Position numbers and translations under genes: made by a program. The notes under the pieces are model-generated. The model was not told the origin of the DNA and ran no database searches. It saw nothing but the letters and a program-made list of their open reading frames with translations. From Rheinheimera lutimaris (GTDB lineage: Bacteria; Pseudomonadota; Gammaproteobacteria; Enterobacterales; Alteromonadaceae), in contig NZ_JABSOD010000015.1 of NCBI RefSeq assembly GCF_013283795.1, positions 28,099 to 92,098 of the forward strand: a stretch of DNA of 64,000 nucleotides, given 5' to 3'. This document shows positions 47,225-57,266 of the stretch, piece after piece. The stretch's first letter is position 1, and the number at the start of each line of letters is the position of its first letter.

Positions 47225-47580
47225 TCGCTGTCGCTCAGCTCAGCCAGCTCGCGGCCAAGCACATCGCTATCGCCCAGGTTAAGCTCTAATAAGCGGCGCA
47301 GGTGCGACACACTTTCAATATCAATACGTTCACAGTGCAGGCCTACTACCTTATCTGAGGTATGCGCTACGCTAACCTGCATTTCCATCTCCAGCGGAAA
47401 ATCGTTTAACTGAATACGCAGTAACATCTGCTTGGGTAAACTACGCGGCCAATCGTCCGGTTTGCGGATTAAAGCGCCTTTTAAAGATAAATCCAACACT
47501 TCTGTCTGACAGCTGTGGCCGCCAATATCAAGATGCGCTTTGCCTTTAAAATTTACCCTGCTAAATCGTCTGTGTTCCAT
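47221..47580 (-). CDS. Single-domain PilZ protein (c-di-GMP binding)
   Basis: 119 residues from the ATG with a ggggga site 4 nt away; an earlier in-frame ATG at 47610 lacks one. The c-di-GMP motifs are MEHRRFSRVNF (RxxxR-like) and LDLSLKGALI (D/NxSxxG). It probably reports c-di-GMP to motility or surface functions. Its stop overlaps the stop of the convergent lipoprotein gene by 4 bp (47221-47224). Confidence 0.9.
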   Translation of the reverse strand: MEHRRFSRVNFKGKAHLDIGGHSCQTEVLDLSLKGALIRKPDDWPRSLPKQMLLRIQLNDFPLEMEMQVSVAHTSDKVVGLHCERIDIESVSHLRRLLELNLGDSDVLGRELAELSDSD

Positions 47581-47610
47581 CGCTTCCCCCCGCGTTAGTC
47601 TATGAAGCAT

Positions 47611-47638
47611 AGCGCTTTTCCGCTGAAAGAAAAGCGCT
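47611..47638. terminator. Inverted repeat after lipA
   Basis: AGCGCTTTTC (47611-47620) with GAAAAGCGCT (47629-47638), 10-bp perfect stem, 10 nt after the lipA stop on the minus strand. T-run is poor, so a weak or Rho-assisted terminator. Confidence 0.5.
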
Positions 47639-47647
47639 TAAAGGCTA

Positions 47648-48613
47648 TCAACTAATATCTTCACCGGCTGCCTGGCGGTCAGCGTGATAGCTGGAGCGCA
47701 CGAACGGACCGCTGGCGACGTGTTTAAAGCCCAGCTCATAAGCAATGCGTTTAATCTCGTCAAACTCGGCCGGTGGCATATAGCGTTTTACCGGCAAATG
47801 ATGCTTACTCGGTTGCAGGTACTGGCCTACGGTCAGCATATCAACATCATGCGCGCGCAGGTCTTTTAATACCTCGATAAGCTCTTCGGTGGTTTCACCC
47901 AGGCCAACCATTAAGCCGGACTTGGTAGCTACTTCCGGGTGTGCCGCTTTGTAACGCTGTAGCAGCTGCAGTGACCATTTATAGTCGGCACCCGGCCGTG
48001 CCAGCTTATACAGGCGTGGCGCGGTTTCCAGATTGTGGTTAAATACGTCCGGTGGTGTTTGCGTCAGAATATCCAGCGCGGTATCCATACGGCCACGGAA
48101 GTCCGGCACCAGTACTTCAATTTTAATGCTGGGGTTATATTTGCGAATTTCGCGGATACAGTCGGCGAAATGCTGCGCACCGCCATCGCGTAAGTCATCG
48201 CGGTCAACCGAGGTAATTACCACATACTTGAGCTTCATATCGCGGATAGTCAGCGCCAGTTTTTCCGGTTCTTCTGCACTTGGTGGCAAAGGCCGGCCGT
48301 GGGCGACATCACAAAACGGGCAGCGTCGGGTACAAATCGCACCCAAAATCATAAAGGTCGCGGTGCCGTGATTAAAGCATTCTGTCAGGTTAGGGCAGGC
48401 GGCTTCTTCGCATACTGAGTGCAAGCCATGCTTACGCAGTGCGCCTTTTATCTGGTCAATGCGCTCTGAGCTTTTTGGCAGTTTTATCTTCAGCCACTCC
48501 GGCTTACGCAGCATTTGCTCCGGTTCGGTTGGCAGCACCTTAATCGGGATTAACGCCATTTTCTCAGCGTCGCGCAGTTTAACGCCGGGTTCCATACGTG
48601 CAGTTTTAGTCAT
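47648..48613 (-). CDS. lipA: Lipoyl synthase
   Basis: 321 residues, the same length as E. coli LipA. It is a radical-SAM enzyme that inserts two sulfurs into octanoyl groups on lipoyl domains. The auxiliary cluster cysteines are 68, 73 and 79 ([12 protein letters not shown]) and the radical-SAM cysteines are 94, 98 and 101 (CTRRCPFC). The C-terminal RSSYHAD serine motif is present. It follows lipB with an 8-bp overlap. Confidence 0.98.
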   Translation of the reverse strand: MTKTARMEPGVKLRDAEKMALIPIKVLPTEPEQMLRKPEWLKIKLPKSSERIDQIKGALRKHGLHSVCEEAACPNLTECFNHGTATFMILGAICTRRCPFCDVAHGRPLPPSAEEPEKLALTIRDMKLKYVVITSVDRDDLRDGGAQHFADCIREIRKYNPSIKIEVLVPDFRGRMDTALDILTQTPPDVFNHNLETAPRLYKLARPGADYKWSLQLLQRYKAAHPEVATKSGLMVGLGETTEELIEVLKDLRAHDVDMLTVGQYLQPSKHHLPVKRYMPPAEFDEIKRIAYELGFKHVASGPFVRSSYHADRQAAGEDIS

Positions 48614-49304
48614 TTTGCCAATCTAACCCTGTAGTGTGCTGCAGTGCTGCGGCATTCAATTGCTGCGAAAAACACTGCACTATTCGTTGTTTGGCCTCGG
48701 CAACAGTTTGCGGGCCGCCTAAATCTTTACATTGAACCATTTGCATACCGGCGTAACCACAGGGGTTAATGCGCGAAAACGGGCTTAAATCCATATCAAC
48801 ATTCAGTGCCAGACCATGAAAGGTGCAACCTTTACGCACCCGCAGCCCCAGAGACGCGATTTTGGCGCCATCAACGTAAACACCCGGCGCATCGGCTTTG
48901 GCGTAAGCATTAATGCCGTATGGGCTCAGCAGATGGATTAATACCTGCTCCAGCAGGGTGACCAGTTGGCGTACGCCCAGATTGCGGCGTTTTAAATCCA
49001 GCAGTACATACACCATCAGTTGGCCCGGGCCATGGTAGGTTACCTGGCCACCACGGTCGACCTTTACCACCGGAATGTCACCCGGAAACAACAGATGCTC
49101 TTCCTTGCCGGCCTGGCCTTGGGTAAATACCGGTTGATGCTCCAGTAACCACAGTTGATCCGGCGTGCTGTCGTTGCGCTGATCGGTAAATTGCTGCATA
49201 GCATGCCACACGCTGGTGTAATCCTGCGTGGCCAGCTCGCGTATTATCAAGCGCTGCGTAATTGCCGGAGTTTGTTGGCTGTCCTGGTTTGAAACGCTGT
49301 GCAT
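48606..49304 (-). CDS. lipB: Octanoyltransferase LipB
   Basis: 232 residues. It moves octanoate from acyl carrier protein to lipoyl domains, giving LipA its substrate. [15 protein letters not shown], the Lys in [14 protein letters not shown] and the acyl-thioester Cys in INPCGYAGM are intact. The first ~15 residues extend beyond E. coli LipB. Overlaps lipA; ybeD lies upstream. Confidence 0.97.
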   Translation of the reverse strand: MHSVSNQDSQQTPAITQRLIIRELATQDYTSVWHAMQQFTDQRNDSTPDQLWLLEHQPVFTQGQAGKEEHLLFPGDIPVVKVDRGGQVTYHGPGQLMVYVLLDLKRRNLGVRQLVTLLEQVLIHLLSPYGINAYAKADAPGVYVDGAKIASLGLRVRKGCTFHGLALNVDMDLSPFSRINPCGYAGMQMVQCKDLGGPQTVAEAKQRIVQCFSQQLNAAALQHTTGLDWQND

Positions 49305-49353
49305 TATACCGCCCTTTACACTGAATACGAATGGCTAAGCTGGTGGTACTACC

Positions 49354-49635
49354 TCAGAGTACGTAACGTACCAGTTCAATTTTGCCAAGCTCGGTGTACA
49401 GCAGCTCGATATGCTGTTTACTGGTAACTGTAACACTGACCGATACTGAGTGATAATTGCCTTTACTGCTCGGCTTCACCGCGGGGCTGTAATCACCGGC
49501 TTCAGTATGTTTGCGCACGACATTCATCACGTGATCAACCAGAGCATCGTCGGCCACGCCCAGCACTTTAAAGCTGAACTGGCAGGGAAATTCCAAATAT
49601 TCATCGAACTTGGTGTTCTTTACTTCATGCGCCAT
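49354..49635 (-). CDS. ybeD: YbeD/DUF493 family protein
   Basis: A 93-residue protein of the YbeD fold. [31 protein letters not shown] and [14 protein letters not shown] match E. coli YbeD closely. The fold is an ACT-like alpha/beta sandwich and the role is unresolved, perhaps regulatory for lipoylation since it lies beside lipB-lipA in many genomes. First gene of the minus-strand ybeD-lipB-lipA group. Confidence 0.95.
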   Translation of the reverse strand: MAHEVKNTKFDEYLEFPCQFSFKVLGVADDALVDHVMNVVRKHTEAGDYSPAVKPSSKGNYHSVSVSVTVTSKQHIELLYTELGKIELVRYVL

Positions 49636-49690
49636 CTTTGTCTCACTATCACACTGTGGGCTGTTGCCGTGCTAATTGGGCTAATTGTAA

Positions 49691-49718
49691 CAAAAAGTCC
49701 CGGTTGATGCCGGGACTT
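49691..49718 (-). terminator. Terminator of the leuS-to-dacA minus-strand transcript
   Basis: On the minus strand AAGTCCCGG and CCGGGACTT form a 9-bp stem, followed by TTTTTGTT. It lies 29 bp after the dacA stop and separates it from ybeD-lipB-lipA. Confidence 0.9.
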
Positions 49719-49746
49719 AGTTTGCTTTTGCTAAGGGCCGTGCTGA

Positions 49747-50910
49747 CTAATTAAACTGCATTTTAACGTAGTCTATCATCCGGCTGAAGAAACCACCTTC
49801 AGCCACGTCTTCCAACGCTACCAGCGGGTAGGTGGCAATATCTTCGCCATTTAGCTTTAAATAGATGCTACCAACTTGCTGGCCTTTAGATATGGGGGCT
49901 AATAGCTGTTGATCCAAGGTGAAGTCGGCTTGTAAGTCTTTGCGTTGGCCGCGTGGAATAGTAACCTGCACGGACTGCAAAATGCCCAATTGGATATTTT
50001 CTTTCTCACCCTGCCAAATACGTTGCTCGGCAAATTTATCGCCTGGCTGGTAAGGAGCAAAGGTCTCAAAAAAGCGAAAGCCATAGGTCAGTAGTTTTTT
50101 GTTTTCGCTTTGACGCGCGCGTTCATTGGCGGTGCCCATAACGACTGACACCAGCCGCATGCCGTCGCGGGTAGCTGAGGTGATCAGACTAAAGCCGGCT
50201 TCGTCAGTATGGCCGGTTTTAATGCCGTCTACTTCCAGGCTGCGGTCCCACAACAGCGAGTTGCGGTTGTACTGGCGGATATTGTTGTAAGTGAATTCCT
50301 TTTCAGCGTATAGCGCGTATTCTTCCGGCACATCACGAATTAATGCAGCAGCCAGTATCGCCATATCGCGTGGTGTAGAGTAGTTCTCGGCGCTGGGCAG
50401 GCCATGGCTGTTGCCAAACCGGCTGCTGGTCATGCCTAAACGCTGGGCATGTGCATTCATTAAATCTACAAAGGCGCTTTCGCTACCGGCAATATGCTCG
50501 GCCATGGCAACACAAGCATCGTTACCTGACTGAATAATAATGCCTTTGTTTAAGTCGGCAACCGATACTTTAGTACCTACTTCAATAAACATTAATGACG
50601 AACCCGGGAAGTTTCTTGCCCAGGCTTTTTCACTGATGGTTACCATATCTTCGTTGGTAATATTGCCGTTTTTCAGTTCAGTGCCAATAACATAGCTGGT
50701 CATCATCTTAGTTAAACTGGCCGGCGCCAGCGACATATCAGCATTGTTTTCTGCCAATACCTTACCGGTGTCAAAGTCGATAAGTATATGGCCTTTAGCG
50801 GCGACCTCAGGGGCTTGCGGCACGACGGTTTGCGCAATGGCAGATACACTGAAACCGGCACTGGCGATGGACACAGCGGCGACGGCGAAAATATGACAAT
50901 AACTATTCAT
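49747..50910 (-). CDS. dacA: D-alanyl-D-alanine carboxypeptidase (PBP5/6 type)
   Basis: 387 residues from the ATG at 50910, which has an agg site; a longer start at 50931 lacks one. Signal peptide to about residue 27 (SAIAQ). Active-site motifs are SLTKMM, SGND and KTGHT, followed by the PBP5 C-terminal beta domain and an amphipathic anchor (MIDYVKMQF). It trims pentapeptide stems in the periplasm. Last gene after mrdA-rodA-rlpA. Confidence 0.96.
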   Translation of the reverse strand: MNSYCHIFAVAAVSIASAGFSVSAIAQTVVPQAPEVAAKGHILIDFDTGKVLAENNADMSLAPASLTKMMTSYVIGTELKNGNITNEDMVTISEKAWARNFPGSSLMFIEVGTKVSVADLNKGIIIQSGNDACVAMAEHIAGSESAFVDLMNAHAQRLGMTSSRFGNSHGLPSAENYSTPRDMAILAAALIRDVPEEYALYAEKEFTYNNIRQYNRNSLLWDRSLEVDGIKTGHTDEAGFSLITSATRDGMRLVSVVMGTANERARQSENKKLLTYGFRFFETFAPYQPGDKFAEQRIWQGEKENIQLGILQSVQVTIPRGQRKDLQADFTLDQQLLAPISKGQQVGSIYLKLNGEDIATYPLVALEDVAEGGFFSRMIDYVKMQFN

Positions 50911-50947
50911 GAGACCTGTTCTTTTAATCATTATGGTGAATTAGGTG

Positions 50948-51742
50948 TCAGCTGCACTGACGGCTATCAAAGAAATATGCATCCGGAAATGCTCCGGCTT
51001 TTAACTGCTGCAGCCATTGCTGCGCTTGTTGTTTACTTGCAGTAGGACCTACCAACAAGCGAAAAATTCCGCTGCCGGACTTTATTTCGCTGGGCAGGGC
51101 TTGTTGCTGCAAAATTTGCTGCTGTAATTGGTTTAACCGGTTGCTGTCTGAACTGGCCAGCACCTGAATATAACACTGCTCTGCTGTGTCGGTTTGAGTG
51201 CCGGTTTGTGCCAACATCGCCGGCGATTGTAACAACTCCAGCTGAACTCTGGCTGTACCCTGCTGTAGCATCCCCAGCTTACTGGCTGCGGAGTAAGACA
51301 AGTCAATAATACGGTCGCGGTGGAACGGACCGCGGTCATTTACCCGCACTATGGCAGTTTTCTGGTTGTCCAGGTTGGTTACTTTAACATAAGACGGCAG
51401 TGGCAGGGTCTTATGCGCTGCAGTCATGGCAAACATATTGTAAGTTTCGCCGTTAGATGTGAGATGGCCATGAAATTTATTGCCATACCATGAGGCTATG
51501 CCGGCTTCACGATGCTCTGTGGCCTGCACCAGTGGTGTGTAGTATTGACCGAATAAGCTGTAGGGTTTATTACCACCCGAACTTAACCGTTCAGCCTGTG
51601 GCACCGGGTCGGTCATTTCCAACAAAGTTGGCAGGCGCTGCGGAATACTGTCTTTGGCCTGGCTATAGCGGCCGGCATTCGGTGCGCTACAGCCGATAGT
51701 CAGTATTAGCGTGGTTACAAGTAGAACAAGCTGTTTTATCAT
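50948..51742 (-). CDS. rlpA: Septal-ring lytic transglycosylase RlpA, lipoprotein
   Basis: 264 residues. Lipobox ILTIGC (Cys18). The double-psi beta-barrel catalytic domain (about 80-170) has GIASWYGNKFHGHLTSNGE and VRVNDRGPFHRDRIIDLS, and a C-terminal SPOR domain (about 185-262) binds denuded glycan at the septum. It cleaves peptide-free peptidoglycan strands. Start overlaps the rodA stop by 4 bp (ATGA). Confidence 0.95.
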   Translation of the reverse strand: MIKQLVLLVTTLILTIGCSAPNAGRYSQAKDSIPQRLPTLLEMTDPVPQAERLSSGGNKPYSLFGQYYTPLVQATEHREAGIASWYGNKFHGHLTSNGETYNMFAMTAAHKTLPLPSYVKVTNLDNQKTAIVRVNDRGPFHRDRIIDLSYSAASKLGMLQQGTARVQLELLQSPAMLAQTGTQTDTAEQCYIQVLASSDSNRLNQLQQQILQQQALPSEIKSGSGIFRLLVGPTASKQQAQQWLQQLKAGAFPDAYFFDSRQCS

Positions 51743-52857
51743 GGTGCTGCCAACATCCGTTTATGAGTACCCACCGACATAATAACGCCGAAAGCCGCCA
51801 TTAATGTCACCATAGAGGTGCCGCCAAAGCTAACCAACGGTAACGGCACACCAACTACCGGTAATAAACCCGATACCATACCAATATTGACAAATACATA
51901 GACAAAGAAGGTTAGGGTAAAGCTGCCGGCAACCAGTTTACCGTAATTATCCCGGGCACGACTGGCGATAAGCAAGCAGCGACTGATAATAAATAAATAT
52001 AACCCCAATAGCAGCAGCACACCCATTAAACCCAATTCTTCACTTAACACGGCAAAAATAAAATCGGTGTGACGCTCGGGCAGAAATTCCAGTTGCGATT
52101 GGGTGCCATGCAGGTAGCCTTTACCGTCAACACCACCGGAGCCGATAGCAATTTTTGACTGAATGATATGATATCCGGAGCCCAGCGGGTCGCTCTCAGG
52201 GTTTAAAAATGTCAGTACCCGCTGACGCTGATAGTCATGCATCAGAAACAACCACAATACCGGCAAAAAGGCAGACACCAACGCGGCAACAAAGGCTATC
52301 AGGCGCCAGCTCATACCGGATAAAAACAGTACAAACACGCCGGCAGTGGCGATTAAAATTGAGGTGCCTAAATCCGGCTGCTGCGAAATCAGGATGGTGG
52401 GAATGACACACATGATAAATCCGACAACCAGATGCCATAACTTAGGCGGCAAGCTGTGTGAGGCGATAAACCAGGCTACAGCCATGGGCACGGCCAGTTT
52501 CATAACTTCCGACGGCTGAAACTTCATAAAACCTAAATCCAGCCAGCGCTGAGCGCCTTTACCAACATGCCCCACCAACAACACCGCCACCAGTAACCCA
52601 AGCCCGGCAATAAATAGCGGCAATGACCAGCGTTTCAATGTTTGCGGCTTAATTTGGGCAAAAATAACCATTACTGCCACGGCCACACCGAGGCGCACCA
52701 TCTGGCCTTTCATCATAGCCATATTTTGCCCGGACGCGCTGTACAGCACCATCAAACCAAAACCGATTAGCGCTAACAATCCCAGTAGCAGCGGAGTGTC
52801 GATATGAAACGTAGCCAGCCGGCTGTGGCGGGCGTTGCCGGTAAACTGATCATTCAT
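51739..52857 (-). CDS. rodA: Rod-shape peptidoglycan glycosyltransferase RodA
   Basis: A 372-residue SEDS-family polytopic membrane protein with about 10 membrane segments. It polymerises lipid II for cylindrical growth together with PBP2. LSEELGLMGVLLLLGLY, GMVSGLLPVVGVPLPLVSFGG and the GKGAQRWLDLGFMKFQPSEVMKL loop are signature SEDS segments. Overlaps mrdA by 8 bp and rlpA by 4 bp. Confidence 0.97.
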   Translation of the reverse strand: MNDQFTGNARHSRLATFHIDTPLLLGLLALIGFGLMVLYSASGQNMAMMKGQMVRLGVAVAVMVIFAQIKPQTLKRWSLPLFIAGLGLLVAVLLVGHVGKGAQRWLDLGFMKFQPSEVMKLAVPMAVAWFIASHSLPPKLWHLVVGFIMCVIPTILISQQPDLGTSILIATAGVFVLFLSGMSWRLIAFVAALVSAFLPVLWLFLMHDYQRQRVLTFLNPESDPLGSGYHIIQSKIAIGSGGVDGKGYLHGTQSQLEFLPERHTDFIFAVLSEELGLMGVLLLLGLYLFIISRCLLIASRARDNYGKLVAGSFTLTFFVYVFVNIGMVSGLLPVVGVPLPLVSFGGTSMVTLMAAFGVIMSVGTHKRMLAAP

Positions 52858-54718
52858 CGTGATTTACTCCGGCAGCAAAATAATAATCCAGTATTTGCCG
52901 TGCCATCGGTGCTGCATTGGCGCCACCGCCACCGGCATTTTCTAAGGCAATGGTGATCACAATACGCGGCTTGTCATAGGGTGCGTAGCCGATATACATG
53001 GCGTTATCACGCAGCCGCTCATCAATGGTTTCGGCATCGTATTCGGCATCCTGGGCTATGGCTGCCAGTTGTGCAGTACCGGTTTTACCGCCGGCTTCAT
53101 AATTGGTGCCGACAAAAGCGCGATGCGCGGTGCCGCCGACATCGCGTACCGTGCGGTGCATGGTATCCATTACCACATCCCAGTTACGTTCATCTACCAC
53201 ATCAATGGTGCGGGTCAGTACCGGTGCTATGGCTTCGCTGCCATTATCATCGCTGAAGGCAGTGACCAGGTGTGGCGTTGGCAGCACGCCTTTATTTAAT
53301 AACAGCGCGGTGGCGACGGTAAGTTGCAATGGTGTAGTGGTCCAGTAGCTTTGGCCGATACTCAGTGGCACGGTATCGCCCGGGTACCAGGGCTGATTAT
53401 GTCTGGCGCGTTTCCAGCCGCGTGACGGCATAATACCGCTGCTTTCTTCATGAATATCAATGCCGGTTTTTTCACCAAAACCCATTTTGCTCATGTAATC
53501 AGAAATACGATCAATACCCAGCTTTACGCCCATCTCATAAAAGAAGGTATCGCAGCTTTTCATCACTGCTTGATACACATCTACCCAGCCATGGCCCCAA
53601 CGCAAGTGATCGCGAAAGCGGTGGTCACTGTTGGGCAGCATAAAATAACCCGGGTCCCAAATTTTGGTCGTTGGCGTAATGGTATTGGTTTCCAGCCCCA
53701 GCAGAGCAAGGTGTGGCTTAATGGTCGACGCCGGCGGATAAGTGCCTTGGGTGACGCGGTTAATCAGTGGTCGGTCACTCGAGTTGAGCAATTCGTTGTA
53801 GTTGGCTGAGCTGATGCCATGCACAAACAGGTTTGGGTCGTAGCCCGGGTTGCTGTAAAACGCTAATACAGCGCCGTCGCGTGGATCTATGGCAACAATG
53901 GCGCCGCGTTGCTGTTGCAGTATTTGTTGCGCGGTCAGTTGCAGGCCAACATCGAGGCCTAAATGAATATTGCGGCCCGACACGGCCGGCACAGAGCGTA
54001 GCACGCGAATTAAACGGCCACGGTTGTTTACTTCAACTTCCTGGTAACCCATGGTGCCGTGCAGCTCGCGCTGATAAAAACGCTCAAGGCCAATTTTGCC
54101 GATATCGCGGCTGGCGGCATAGTTGGCGGCTTCGCCGTCGGCTTCCAATTGTTGCAGTTCGCGGGTATTAATTTTGCCGATATAACCAATGGCATGGGTA
54201 AATAAATCGCCAAACGGATAGTGCCGGCTCAGGCGGGCTTCTACCGTAACGCCCTGAAAGCGGTGTTGGTTTACCGCCAGAATGGCAACTTCGCTATCAG
54301 TTAACTGCTCTTTCAGCGCTATGCTGTTAAAACGGCGCTGGGCTTTAACTTGCTTTAAAAAGTTATCTTGCTGTGCGGGGCTTAGCTCAATTAATTCTGC
54401 CAGCTGTGCCAGGGTGGCGGTCATATCGCTGATTTGTTCCGGCACTAATTCGAGTGAAAATACCGGGCGGTTTTCGGCCAGCAAGATACCGCTGCGGTCA
54501 TAAATCAGGCCACGGTTAGGCGCCAATGGTACCACTTTAATGCGGTTGCCTTCCGAGCGGGTTTGGTAGTCCTGATACAACACTACCTGTAATTTATATT
54601 GGTTGTACACAATGACACAGAACATCAGCACGACAAACAGTATGGCAACGACAGCCCGGCTGTTAAACAACCTGGCTTCAGCAGCAAAATCCTGAATGGC
54701 GACGCGTCTTTTTAACAT
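52850..54718 (-). CDS. mrdA: Penicillin-binding protein 2 (elongasome transpeptidase)
   Basis: 622 residues. One N-terminal membrane anchor (about 22-44), a pedestal domain, and the transpeptidase domain with STIKP (SxxK), SCDTFF (SxD-type motif) and KTGTAQ. It cross-links peptidoglycan during cell elongation with RodA. Follows rlmH by 2 bp. Confidence 0.97.
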   Translation of the reverse strand: MLKRRVAIQDFAAEARLFNSRAVVAILFVVLMFCVIVYNQYKLQVVLYQDYQTRSEGNRIKVVPLAPNRGLIYDRSGILLAENRPVFSLELVPEQISDMTATLAQLAELIELSPAQQDNFLKQVKAQRRFNSIALKEQLTDSEVAILAVNQHRFQGVTVEARLSRHYPFGDLFTHAIGYIGKINTRELQQLEADGEAANYAASRDIGKIGLERFYQRELHGTMGYQEVEVNNRGRLIRVLRSVPAVSGRNIHLGLDVGLQLTAQQILQQQRGAIVAIDPRDGAVLAFYSNPGYDPNLFVHGISSANYNELLNSSDRPLINRVTQGTYPPASTIKPHLALLGLETNTITPTTKIWDPGYFMLPNSDHRFRDHLRWGHGWVDVYQAVMKSCDTFFYEMGVKLGIDRISDYMSKMGFGEKTGIDIHEESSGIMPSRGWKRARHNQPWYPGDTVPLSIGQSYWTTTPLQLTVATALLLNKGVLPTPHLVTAFSDDNGSEAIAPVLTRTIDVVDERNWDVVMDTMHRTVRDVGGTAHRAFVGTNYEAGGKTGTAQLAAIAQDAEYDAETIDERLRDNAMYIGYAPYDKPRIVITIALENAGGGGANAAPMARQILDYYFAAGVNHDE

Positions 54719-54720
54719 CT

Positions 54721-55191
54721 CTACTCGCGATGGTACGGATGATTAGTGCAGATACTCCAGGCGCGGTACAGGCTTTCGGCTAACACCACCCGTACTAACG
54801 GGTGTGGCAATGTCAGCGCCGACAGCGACCATTTCGCCTCGCTGGCAGCAATACAGGCCGGTGCTAACCCTTCCGGGCCGCCAACCAGCAGGCAAACATC
54901 GCGGCCATCGCGTTGCCAGTCGGTTAGTTTGCCGGCCAGTACCGGGCTGCTCCAGTTATCCCCGGTCACTTCCAGCGTCACAATTTTGCTGCCACGCGGC
55001 ACTGCAGCCAGCATTTTTTCGCCTTCCAGCTCTAAAATACGTTTTATGTCGGCATTTTTACCACGTTTACCGGCCGGGATCTCTACCAGTTCCAGCGCTA
55101 AGTCTCGTGGAAAACGCCGCGCGTATTCGTCATAACCGCTTTGCACCCATGCCGGCATTTTACTGCCAACGGCAATCAGTATTAACTTCAT
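54721..55191 (-). CDS. rlmH: 23S rRNA (pseudouridine1915-N3)-methyltransferase RlmH
   Basis: A 156-residue SPOUT methyltransferase, one residue longer than E. coli RlmH. The knot motifs LLVGGPEGL and the C-terminal [23 protein letters not shown] are conserved. It methylates pseudouridine 1915 of 23S rRNA in the 70S ribosome. Follows rsfS after 6 bp. Confidence 0.97.
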   Translation of the reverse strand: MKLILIAVGSKMPAWVQSGYDEYARRFPRDLALELVEIPAGKRGKNADIKRILELEGEKMLAAVPRGSKIVTLEVTGDNWSSPVLAGKLTDWQRDGRDVCLLVGGPEGLAPACIAASEAKWSLSALTLPHPLVRVVLAESLYRAWSICTNHPYHRE

Positions 55192-55197
55192 ACTGTA

Positions 55198-55518
55198 TTA
55201 AGCGCTCCAGAGTTTTTCCAACTGATAAAAATTACGGCTGTCTTCCAGCATCACATGCACGACAACATCGTCTAAATCCAGCAATACCCATTCACCTGAT
55301 GCCTGGCCTTCTATACCCAATGCGCTAATGCCGGCTTTTTTAGCTTCTGCCGCGACATAGTCAGCGATAGATTTAGTATGGCGGTTTGAGGTGCCGGAGC
55401 ACACTATCATAAATTCAGTAACACTGGATTTGCCACGCACGTCTAAGGTCACGATGTCGCGGCCTTTCATGTCGTCAATTTTGTCCTGAATAAAACTTAC
55501 CAGCTCGGTTGTTTGCAC
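55198..55518 (-). CDS. rsfS: Ribosomal silencing factor RsfS
   Basis: 106 residues, GTG start with an agagg site. DIVTLDVRGKSSVTEFMIVCSGTSNRH and EGQASGEWVLLDLDDVVVHVM are family signatures. RsfS binds L14 on the 50S subunit and blocks subunit joining in poor growth. It starts 62 bp after nadD. Confidence 0.97.
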   Translation of the reverse strand: MQTTELVSFIQDKIDDMKGRDIVTLDVRGKSSVTEFMIVCSGTSNRHTKSIADYVAAEAKKAGISALGIEGQASGEWVLLDLDDVVVHVMLEDSRNFYQLEKLWSA

Positions 55519-55580
55519 CCTGATTCCTCTGCGCTTGGAAAAAGCGGCATTTTAGCATAGTTTGCGCGCGGTGATAGCAC

Positions 55581-56216
55581 TCACGCCTGATAGAGTTGCC
55601 GCTGTTGAATATAGTTCAATACTGCCGGATCTAAACTGTCACTACAGTCTTGGCCAGACTGTAACTGTTGCCGGATCCCGCTGGCGCTTAAATCGACAAT
55701 CGGGTTGTCTAACAGCAGAATACGCCCGCTGCGCAAACGCCGCAAACCGGATAACCCTGCCACGCCATACTTCTGCAGCAAAACCGGTGCATCGCCTTGG
55801 TCTGCACTGTACCCCGGTCGCTGGCACACCAACAGATGGCAGTATTGCAGGATATGTTGCCAGTCTTGCCAACTGCAAAAATAGCACAATGAGTCCATGC
55901 CGATAATAAAGTAAAAGCGGGTATCAGGCTCACGCTCACTCAGCAGACGCATACTGTCAACGGTATAAGACGGGCCGGTTTTATCCAGCTCCAACCGTTC
56001 CAGCGCCAGTTGCGGGTAAGCTGCAATGGCCAGTTGCACCATGGCAGCGCGCTGTTCGCCACTAACCCCGGGTGTAGCGCGGTGCGGCGGCAGATGACAT
56101 GGCATCAATCGTACTTCGTCCAGTTTGCAGCGCTGCTGCACAAAACGGGCGCCGGCAATATGGCCGTTGTGTACCGGGTTAAAGGTGCCGCCAAAAATAC
56201 CGCTGTGCTTAGTCAT
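55581..56216 (-). CDS. nadD: Nicotinate-nucleotide adenylyltransferase
   Basis: A 211-residue nucleotidyltransferase. It adenylates nicotinate mononucleotide in NAD synthesis. GGTFNPVHNGHI has the HxGH motif and the C-terminal VDLSASGIRQ is the ISSTxIR-like motif. Start overlaps the holA stop by 8 bp. Confidence 0.96.
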   Translation of the reverse strand: MTKHSGIFGGTFNPVHNGHIAGARFVQQRCKLDEVRLMPCHLPPHRATPGVSGEQRAAMVQLAIAAYPQLALERLELDKTGPSYTVDSMRLLSEREPDTRFYFIIGMDSLCYFCSWQDWQHILQYCHLLVCQRPGYSADQGDAPVLLQKYGVAGLSGLRRLRSGRILLLDNPIVDLSASGIRQQLQSGQDCSDSLDPAVLNYIQQRQLYQA

Positions 56217-57258
56217 ACACTGCTTGCTGTTGTAACGAATAGGTTTTCGCTACCGGCTTAATAAACAGCGTGACCAAATGCGCCAGCGCCACCTCAGTGT
56301 TGCCTAGCCGGCCACTTTTATACAACCGGTCAAAGGCAGCCAGCTCCTGCAACAAATAATCCAGCCAGCTGACCGACAGCCGCTTTAATGCAGTCTGATA
56401 CAGCGGCTGGCGTTTAGGCCAGATAGCCAGGCTTTTAAAGCTGTCGTTTAAATTGTGTTGTTGCTGCTGAGCTTGTTGTAACTGGCGCAGTTGCAGCACT
56501 TCTTTTTGTAATTGCCAGGCAATAATGACCGGCTCAACATCTTGCTGGCATAAACGGTGTAAGCGGTGCAGCGCTTCGTCAGCGTTACCGGTTAATAAGG
56601 CATCGGCTAATTGAAATACGCTGAAGCTGGAGTGATCGGCCAAAAACTGGCTTAATGCGCCGGCATCCAACGGTTGCGGCAAATTGCTCAGCGCCAGTTT
56701 TTCCAGCTCCTGACGCGCGGCCAGTAAGTTGCCGGCACAATGTTGTTGCAACAGCACCAGCGCCTCGCTGCTAAGCTGTAAGTGCAGCTGCTTTGCCCGT
56801 TCACGCAGCCATTGCTGGCTTTGTCGTTCATCCAGTGCGTACACCGGTATTTGTACTGCCTGTGTTTGCAGCTGTTTAAACCACGCCAGTTTGCTGACGT
56901 CGCTGTGGCTGCGCTCACCGTGAATAAGCAGAATAATATCGCTGTGCAGTTGCTGCGGCAGGGCTTTTAGTTGCTCGCCCGCTGCCGGAGTCAACTTTTG
57001 CTGGGCCAGCTCCAGTTCGATTAAGCGCCGTTCGGCGAACAGCGACATGGCTTGCAGTTCGTTGCTCAGCTCGTTCCAGTCAAATTGTGCATCGGCAGTT
57101 AAACTAATGCGCTCGCTGTAACCTTGTTGCTTAGCGGCAGCACGGATGGCATCAATGGCTTCAAGTTTTTGCAGCGGTTCTTCGCCAAACAGCAGATAAC
57201 AGGGAGCCAGAGGCCCAGCTAAGTGTTGTGCTAACTGGTTGGCGTACAGTTTTTGCAT
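56209..57258 (-). CDS. holA: DNA polymerase III subunit delta
   Basis: A 349-residue clamp-loader subunit. The N-terminal CYLLFGEEPLQKLEAIDAIR and the Gln/Leu-rich helical C-terminus (LADALLTGNADEALHRLHRL) are typical of HolA. Delta opens the beta clamp. The chain is unusually rich in Gln and Leu. Preceded by lptE by 8 bp. Confidence 0.94.
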   Translation of the reverse strand: MQKLYANQLAQHLAGPLAPCYLLFGEEPLQKLEAIDAIRAAAKQQGYSERISLTADAQFDWNELSNELQAMSLFAERRLIELELAQQKLTPAAGEQLKALPQQLHSDIILLIHGERSHSDVSKLAWFKQLQTQAVQIPVYALDERQSQQWLRERAKQLHLQLSSEALVLLQQHCAGNLLAARQELEKLALSNLPQPLDAGALSQFLADHSSFSVFQLADALLTGNADEALHRLHRLCQQDVEPVIIAWQLQKEVLQLRQLQQAQQQQHNLNDSFKSLAIWPKRQPLYQTALKRLSVSWLDYLLQELAAFDRLYKSGRLGNTEVALAHLVTLFIKPVAKTYSLQQQAVYD

Positions 57259-57266
57259 ACTCAGGC